Assembly: GCF_000699445.3 (NCBI RefSeq)
Contig: NC_067202.1
Span: 2,479,929 to 2,543,928 of the forward strand
Length of the DNA stretch: 64,000 bases
DNA from: Schistosoma haematobium
Taxonomy: Eukaryota; Platyhelminthes; Trematoda; Strigeidida; Schistosomatidae
Direction of reading: 5' to 3'
Each line of letters starts with the position of its first letter. Positions within the stretch are counted from its first letter, which is position 1. A model generated the notes under the pieces. The model was not told the origin of the DNA. It saw nothing but the letters and a program-made list of their open reading frames with translations, and did no database searches. Of the stretch, positions 56,901 through 64,000 are shown piece by piece. A program made the position numbers and the translations under genes.

Positions 56901-57255
56901 ACACCATTCGTTCTGTCAGGATCCTGGAGCCCATGTGCACCATTGGTTTGGAATCAGGATTTTTTAACTTTTCTATATGGACTCTCCATATCTACCAACC
57001 CGTTTAAAGAGCCGGATATTCGCTTCTCGTCCTCTCAATTTCGTAAACAACACCCCCGCCTCGAGAAGGTAGTGAGTAGGACTTTCCTTATTTATTTATT
57101 TGAACACATAAATACTGGTACAAGGGGGCGCCAAATATATATACGCGCCACACTTCTCTGGCAGTGGTTGTATACACGTGGCCAGGTGAAGATATCTCGA
57201 GAGGGAGAGTTGGCTCTCTCCACCCTCGACCATACCAGGGCATTTTGGGGCTGAA
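56901..57255 (-). mobile_element. SINE-C, 5' two-thirds
   Basis: Antisense: ATTCGTTCTGTCAGGATCCT, CCGGATATTCGCTTCTCGTC, to CATACCAGGGCATTTTGGGG. The 3' tail is absent and the left edge joins RTE-A. It is itself interrupted at 57089-57153. Confidence 0.78.
57089..57153 (-). mobile_element. Very short LINE tail inserted in SINE-C
   Basis: TTATTTATTTATTTGAACAC to GGCGCCAAATATATATACGC. The GGCGCCAAATATATAT variant matches the LINE tail at 26411, not SINE-C, so this seems to be a 65-bp 5'-truncated LINE insertion. Confidence 0.6.
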
Positions 57256-57785
57256 CTACCCCCCGAGTGTGATAACTAATAAAACCAGCCGGTTTCCAAA
57301 ACCAAATAGTTGGATGGTCGGTTTTGAACCTGTGGCTGAAAGTTGAACGGCTTAACTGTTGTGATTTTAACCCCGGCTAACTATCGCGTGATTTATTCGC
57401 CAATCGAAATGAGACTTATACAATCTTAGTGCTGTGCCAAGCCAATGACGTTCGACCGGTATGAGCAGCCTAGAGCCTTGATCGGTTCTTTGTTCTCCTA
57501 GCCCGCCCAGAACGCCAATAACAGCTTCCACTATTTGAATTATTTATTTAAACATACTTGGTTTATGTACCAGCCAAATAGACCACATCACACCACAAAA
57601 TAAGAAATAACATTTGTACAAGATCAAGCCAAAAAGTGGCTGTAATTGTGGGAGACTGGAATCAACAAACTGAGTATAGTTTAAGAATAGTAAATCGTAT
57701 CATAATAGTCAATAGGTCCAAATAAAGCTTATAATAAGGCGAATATAGATTTTCATAAACTAGTTACTGAATAGTTAGACAATAA

Positions 57786-57830
<45 letters not shown>

Positions 57831-58745
57831 CTTTATTAATAGATCTTGGAAGTTACCTATAATTTAATCACCACCCGGACATAACATTAACCACTAAGCA
57901 ACCCCTTGGCTAGTTACCAAGTAAAGGTTTATGTACTCTGTCTTCGTTATTTAATGGGTAATGACACAATACAACTGTTCGAATCAAATCAGATTAAGCA
58001 AAGGGTCGGTTAATCAGTCATCATCAATGTGAGGGGTTTTACCGCGCGACATAGTGGCTGGAAGTGGGATGCTTTAAAAACATAGTACAATAGTAAAGCA
58101 ACAAGGTGAAGACCAAATGAGTCAAAATGATTAATATTAAGTAGTGCTAAAATACTTAGATCTTTAGAAGGAATCAATTAGGTTAAAGAATTAATTAGAA
58201 GTATAGAGTGACATTCAAACTATCAACTTAGATATATTTCCTGTTTATTTACTTATTGTGCCAATGGCAACCGATATCAAGTTACGTCACCATATAAAGT
58301 TCCTAAGCACTGGATAATCAGTCAGTATCTACAAATGCCATGTTTGTCTAGTCCTAAGTACTGTTGATCGAATTATATCGATTGAGTTACAATGTGGACA
58401 TTATTGTCTAAGCGATTAAACGTCGTGTTTGCACTATGTTCAAATGTCAAGTATTTGAAGGTTCGAACACATCCGATAACACCATTCTGAAAAATGCAGG
58501 TACGCTTTGCTAATATGTGCTAACTGGCTCAAAACCTGAGTCAAACAAGGTTTTCTGTTGATAATCTCCAGCTGACTAACATAAAAAACATAGTAATTAT
58601 AAACGAATATGAAAAAGCAACAAGATTAAACTATTGAAATACTACTCACCAATGAAATTAACGCATTTGTCCATGAGCTAAAGTATGAAAAGATAATAGG
58701 ATGGATAAAATCACAACGTAGATTGAAAATGTATTCGATTAAAAC
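57256..58745. other. Unassigned, with an AT microsatellite
   Basis: AT run at 57788-57824. A short TATTTATTTAAACATACTTG at 57541 may be another tail fragment. On the - strand, 58673-58646 could be a small exon (ATGGACAAATGCGTTAATTT .. CATTG before GTGAGT) but its phase does not fit the next known exon. Confidence 0.4.
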
Positions 58746-59239
58746 TGTTATATCCCGATGAGAATAACGAATGGTAACTTTTGGGATCCATTTACGGATC
58801 AATACTATACGTATACTTTCATCGTATAATTGTTAATTAGCTAAACTATTCATATTCGTGCTCCTCTTATTATAAGCTATGTTTTAACCTATGAACTATT
58901 ATATGATTTACCATTATTGAGTTATGCCCAGACTATTCATTACTACCTGCCATATTCACAGCCACATTTGGCTAACTCTTGTGTAAATGTTGTTTTCTAT
59001 TTTATGGTACGATGTGGTCTGTTTGGTTGGTATATAAACCCAGTGTGTTTGAAATAAATGAATCATATCGCAGAGGTCGAGATTGGTATTATGGACTAGG
59101 CGGGAAACAGGACCGATAAGGACTTTAGACTGCTCGTACTTCTTTTATGCGTCATTGGTCCGATAGATAATTCACTGTTCTCTAATTGGCGGTGTCATCA
59201 CGTTATATATTAATGGGACACGGGGCACAAGTTATAACA
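58746..59239 (+). repeat. Solo LTR with TSD
   Basis: 494 bp, TGTTATATCCCG .. CAAGTTATAACA, flanked by AAAAC (58741-58745 and 59240-59244). TATATAAACC at 59031-59040 and AATAAA at 59053-59058. The 5-bp TSD fits a Ty3/Gypsy- or BEL-type element; no internal region remains. Confidence 0.88.
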
Positions 59240-59244
59240 AAAAC

Positions 59245-59644
59245 AGCCTAAAGTCAAACTCCATATACATAAAAAAATTTCTGATACTATTACTTGTGAA
59301 AAATAAAGACGCTAATGGTGCACCAGTAACGTTTTCCCCAGTAATCATAGTGTTTAAGGAGCAGTGACATAGACAGTGAGATTTAAGGATAAATTTCATC
59401 CTGATTTTTTAAAATCCATTGTAAATTTAGTAAAGGATTGAGAGTAGTCGAAAATGTCATTAAAATCCACACAGTAGTTAATTGTTTCATCTTAGTGAAA
59501 GATTTTTCAGCAGTGCCCACTGGCGACGTCACTGCCCATCGATAATGACTACTTTACTCCCGACAAGTGGGTTAAACTAGTCACGGCTTTTCACTACACA
59601 TACACTCTACACATTCTCTTGGTATGTCTGGTTGGACTGCTGAT
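59245..59644. other. Unassigned sequence
   Basis: Contains TAGTCACGGCTTTTCACTA, also seen with one change near 46410, so an unknown repeat may be present. Confidence 0.4.
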
Positions 59645-60165
59645 GTGTGCCCCCAAATGTCCTGATACGGCTGATAGTGAGGCGAGTCAGCATCCCTTTC
59701 GAAACACTCTCACATGACTACGCATATACAGTCACTACTAGGGAAGTCCTACTCACTAACTTCTCGTACCACGGGTGTTGTTTACGAAATTGAGAGGACG
59801 AAAATCGAATGTCCGGCACTTTAACCGGGTTGGTGGACATGGAGAGTTCACCTAAGGGAGTTGGAAAACCCTAATTCCAACCCAATGGTGTACATGGACT
59901 CCAGTATCCTAAAGGAACAAATGGCGTACGAACCTATTTTTGGTCACCGGCTTCCATGGGACTACATCTCCTTACGTTGCCCCATAGCCTTTTGGATCAG
60001 ACCTTCAGGTCGAAGGTTTTGGGTGTAGCCCCCTAAGAAAACCACCTGTTCCGGTTTGGGTACCCGGACAGTATCACAGCCCTCACACATATCAAATGAG
60101 ATCTGTGTGGCGTATATGTATTTGGTGCCTCCTTATACCACTGTTTATACGTTAAATAAATAAAA
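59645..60165 (+). mobile_element. SINE-C, full length, sense
   Basis: Starts GCCCCCAAATGTCCTGATAC and ends ACGTTAAATAAATAAAAAAG. About 520 bp with all family blocks in order. Confidence 0.85.
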
Positions 60166-60974
60166 AAGAATATCCTGACATGTAATCTATTCAACTAATT
60201 CACTCCTAATAAAGATTGATTCCAAGTCAACTAGTACTTTGCTTCTGGATTTCTCGAGTGGGAAGAAATCTAACCATACTCTGACAATTAGCTTAGATAT
60301 ATACGAAGTAACACAATAACACCATTACTATCCAGAAAATTCATCACTACAGTCCTGAGTATGAAACACAGTTGTACAAACCTGTGTGACATACCCTTTA
60401 CTTTGATAAAAATGGTTTTCAAACAAGAAAAAGAATTTAACTTCCTCAATCGGTTGTTTGATAACGAATATACCGTGCATTAACTAAGTGCTTATTTAAA
60501 AATCCATAGAGAATATTCAAAGACAAAGAACATTTGTTTTCAATAACTGTATCATCAGGATCTACGGTTATAAGTCCATAATTAATGTAATATTTTACAA
60601 ACGCCAAAATAAGGCACAGATCAATGAATCTGATAATGTTATATGGTAAAAATGGTGAACTTCCGCATCTGTTACGACGTAACTACTTCAAAGTGGTGTT
60701 ATTTATAAGTTAGAAAGATTATTTAATAAAGGTCAGAGTGATTCGTCGGTAGTGTCAAGTTATAATCAGTATAATTGTAATACAAAGAATCATGTGAATA
60801 AAACACATAGCAGGATAATTTAAATTCGTTAATGGAGGAGATGAAAAGTGCTTAATGCCAAAAAGTCTATGTGTTTAGAGTTATTTGTCTTCCAATAGTC
60901 AAATACAGTGTATAACCTCAATTAGCTAAAAATGCTCCAAATAAGCACTGGTGTATTTTTAAATGTGGGTGGCT
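60166..60974. other. Unassigned sequence
   Basis: No recognised feature. Confidence 0.4.
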
Positions 60975-63440
60975 GTCAGTCGGTCAGTCAGTTGCAACGT
61001 AAGACCAGGTCCATATATGCATCGGTCAAAGTTGCCATACCTCATCAACAAAACAACATGAATACCAAATTCATAGAAGAGTTACTTCAGCCACTGGTTA
61101 CGATAATTACACGGAACCCAACCGAACAGTCTGCATCTACCAACATGGCTCAGACTTGAAGTTAGTGACCTCAAGGACTGATGCCACGTTTTGGTTTGGC
61201 CGCCCCTAACTTTCTTCCAACCATCTCCAACACTAGTTAACATTGCGCATCATGGTAATCCGTGTTCAGGCATACGTAACACATGGCCCAAACATCTCAG
61301 TCGATGAAGACTAACAACCTCATCAACTGATATACCATCACCATTCCCTAATAACCTGCGTCTAAACTCACTGTTACATACCAGGTGATCACAGCAGATG
61401 CGAGCAATATTTCTAAGACAACTGTGGTCAAATACTAGTAGCTTACGAAAATCTTCTACTCCTAAAGGCCATGTTTCGCTGCCGTAAAGTAAAACAGAAC
61501 GGACTGCCGCGCAGTATACTCGTCATTTTATTGATAGACGGATATCTCGTCTTCGAAATAGGTGATGTAAGTTGGTAAAAGCCAAACGAGCTTTCTGAAT
61601 CCAAGCACAGATTTCGTCAGACACCAACCCATGAGGACTGATCAGACTTCCAAGATAAGTGAAGTTGTCGACGCGTTCGACTACTTCACTCCCTATCCTT
61701 AGTTCAGGTGTTGACGCAGACCAATCCTGAAGTAACAACTTGCATTTAGAGGGAGAGAAGCGCATTCAAAACATTCTGGCATTGTTGCTCAGTGCTACCA
61801 GAAGACTCTGCATTTCATCAGCGTCTTCACCAAACAGGACTATGTCATCTGCTTATTGTAAGTCGATAAGTGGACCTCTTGGAAGGAGACCAATGTCCGA
61901 GAATTCAGTCAACGAGAATGTTATTTCCATCAATAGGTCTATGATTAAATTGAACAAAAATGGAGAAAGTGGACAGCCTTGACGGACACCACTTGAGGTT
62001 GCAAAAGCAGATGAGAGTTCGCCATAAGCTCTGACTCGATTAGTAGTGTTCGAGTAAAGAGCCTTCACAAGGCTTATGTACTTCTGAGGTACGCCTTTCA
62101 ATAACAGACACTGCCACAGAATCTCGCGATCTACCGAGTCAAATGCTGCTTTTAAGTCAAGAAAGACCACCATTGTCGGACGCCGATAAGTATGCCTACG
62201 TTCTAGAACCTGACGAATGGTGAATATGTGGTCGATGCAGCCACGACCAGGTCTGAAGCCAGCCTGGTTTTCTCGTGTTTGCAGTTGATGAGTCTTAGTT
62301 AAGCGTCTGATAATTATCGAGGCTAGTATTTTAGATACTATATTAGTTAAACTAATCCCTCTATGGTTGTCACAGGATGATTTTGACCCTCTCTTATATA
62401 TTGGGACGATAAGTGATTGTGACCAGTCAGATGGAATCACGTCTAACTCCCAGATCTTAGCTAAAATATTAGTCAACCTAATGGCTAAAAGACCTCTGGA
62501 GCCAATCCATCTGGACCAGCTGCTCTTTCTCGTTTCAGATTAACAATAGCCTTTTGAACTTCTGCTAGAGTTGGGGGACCTACTTCAATGTTCCATTCAC
62601 ACTGTCTGGGAATGGAGGGTGGTAGTAGAGCAGCTGAAGGCCAGCTGAACTGTTCTCTGAAATGTTCCGCCCATTGTTCTAAACGTCTGGACTGAGAGCA
62701 GATGAGGGTGTCGTCTTTTTCCGAGATCGTCTCACTCCAGTTTGTTTTACTAATCTGAAGAGGTCTTGTGTTCCCTATAACCGCCGCCTTTTCCATCTCT
62801 TTTGCTTTCGTTGCCCACCACTGCTCACGGTCGTTCCTTAGACTTATGGTTAACCTAGATCTGATTTGCCTTCGCTCTTCATCGTGTTCGGAGCCTGATG
62901 GGATGACTTTACGAGAATCCTTCAGTGCAATTGACTTAATAGAAGTCCATTGGCTTTTCGTGACCTTTTGGTTCAAATCACCAATACATGTCGCTTCTGT
63001 TTTTACAGCTGTTCGTATATCTTTCCAAGCAACATCTGGGTCGGCCTCATTTACAGAAATACCTAAGTGTTACCTCAGTTGTTTCTGGGATCTACTTTTG
63101 GCTTTTTCACCACTCAGTTTAATTCTAATGGGTCTTCTTAGTGTGGCTTTTCTGTGTCCAGTGAGGAGCAAGTAAACGCATGCTCGTATCAGAGCATGAT
63201 CAGAGTCCAAGTATTCCAGAACGAGAGACAGTCTTTTATCGAGCCTCTCCAATGATGACTGATAGCAATAGGGTCTATTTGAGTCCATCGTTGGTTTGGT
63301 GCAGGGGGTCGCCATGTTAGAACGATGTCTCTCCTTATGTTTAAAATTAGTGTTTGCCAAAATAAACGATCGTCTGAGCACAGTTGCAGCAGACGATCAC
63401 CATTATCTGTTCGCTCAGCCGGAATACTAAAATACCTATC
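60975..63440 (-). mobile_element. RTE-B LINE, longest copy
   Basis: Antisense, from the tail at the left (GTCAGTCAGTTGCAACGT) to the middle of the endonuclease at about 63440. Protein order from the right: the endonuclease end (LANTNFKHKERHRSNMATPC, LDSDHALIRA), a linker (DREQWWATKAKEMEKAAVIG), AAGPDGLAPEVF, the full RT, then the 3' UTR. It is the best guide for the other RTE-B fragments here. Confidence 0.86.
61523..63381 (-). pseudogene. RTE-B endonuclease/RT remnant
   Basis: Frames at 63070-63381, 62485-62976, 61853-62476 and 61523-61765 are pieces of one protein separated by frame breaks and stops. RT motifs: IVPIYKRGSKSSCDNHRGIS, AGFRPGRGCIDHIF, motif A VVFLDLKAAFDSVDR, motif B SSGVRQGCPLSPFLF. 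At motif C the Tyr codon of YADD is a stop (TAA, about 61858-61860), followed by ADDIVLFGEDADEMQ. Inactive. Confidence 0.85.
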
Positions 63441-63472
63441 TAAATGTCTGTTTGCTTGGTTTAAGCTACCTT

Positions 63473-64000
63473 ACTTACTCCTGTAACTCCTCGTAGAGGG
63501 GCACTGGCCGCCCACCAGCACTTTCCAACCAACCTTGTCCCTAGCAATCCTTTCCAGTTCTTTCCAGTTGTTATTCACGCTTTCCATATCTGCTTCTATT
63601 TCCCGACGTAATGTGTTCTTTGGCCTTCCACTTTTACGCTTCCCTTCAGGATTACAAGTTAAGACTTGTCCCACTATGCAGTTTGGTGATTTCCGTATTA
63701 TATGTCCTATCCACTTCCATCGTCTTTTTCTAATTTCCTCCTCAGCTGGAAGCTAGTTTCTTCTCTCCCACAGAAGGCTGTTGTTGATGGTATCCTGCCA
63801 ATCGATGTTGAGTATCTTCCGTAGACAGCTATTTATAAATACTTGTACCTTCTTGATGATGGTTGTAGTAGTTCTCCAAGTTTCAGCTTTGTACAGCGGA
63901 ACTCTCTAGACGTTAGTACTGAAAATCCTGCCTTTGATAGTGGCTGACAGTTGTTTTAAGTTTCATATTTTCTTCCATTGTGGGAATGCGGCCCTTGCTT
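63473..64000 (-). mobile_element. RTE-A 3' copy, runs off the window
   Basis: Antisense, 3' end at the left (CTTACTTACTCCTGTAACTC). It encodes, with stops, [36 protein letters not shown] and [19 protein letters not shown], homologous to 2100-2241 plus 5863-6246. The window ends inside it. Confidence 0.82.

Noticed and set aside
57300..57400. tRNA-like GGTTTTGAACCTGTGGC near 57320
   Set aside because: Resembles a B box but no A box, cloverleaf or repeat copy was found; too weak to call a SINE or tRNA.
62768..63175. 135-codon + strand frame opposite RTE-B
   Set aside because: Antisense shadow of the endonuclease/linker region.

Overview
The window looks like nuclear DNA of a schistosomatid blood fluke, most likely Schistosoma. 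It is AT-rich, has long introns with GT..AG borders, and is crowded with the repeat types known from schistosomes: RTE- and CR1-type LINEs, tRNA-derived SINEs carrying hammerhead ribozymes (Sm-alpha type), solo LTRs and a Merlin-like DNA element. I cannot fix the species. No tRNA, rRNA, CRISPR or bacterial-type operon was seen.

Host genes. (1) A complete thioredoxin-like protein 1 gene (TXNL1) lies on the + strand at 18801-41639. It has eight coding exons (912 nt, 303 aa), and all junctions were checked for phase. An N-terminal thioredoxin domain (active site Cys-Arg-Pro-Cys) is followed by a C-terminal PITH domain. (2) The 3' part of a proline-rich gene with a PPPY motif lies on the - strand at 47216-54835. 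Four exons are phase-compatible, one of them only 33 nt, and the encoded C terminus is glycine-rich and hydrophobic. Its 5' end was not found. The two genes converge. (3) A 330-nt open frame ending in a CaaX-like tail (49990-50319, +) is caught between two transposons inside an intron of gene 2.

Layout. 1-6246: an RTE-type LINE split by a 3.6-kb LTR element that has no coding capacity. 6247-8160: unassigned. 8163-12360: a CR1-type LINE with ORF1 and an almost intact ORF2. 12361-18735: unassigned sequence and RTE fragments. 18786-41656: TXNL1, whose introns hold most of the repeats. 41657-47215: intergenic LINE pieces and solo LTRs. 47216-54841: gene 2 and its repeat-filled introns. 54842-64000: LINE and SINE copies, a solo LTR and an antisense RTE-type LINE.

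Family labels used below: RTE-A (3' tail of TAAG units), RTE-B (3' tail of ACTG-like units), SINE-C (about 520 bp, TAAA tail, the commonest repeat here), Sm-alpha-type SINE (tRNA-like head plus hammerhead). Several insertions can be delimited exactly because they interrupt a known repeat and are flanked by target-site duplications (TSDs). The best cases are the LTR element, the Merlin-like palindrome, a perfect 93-bp-arm palindrome resembling a Penelope-like end, and a SINE-C sitting inside a hammerhead.
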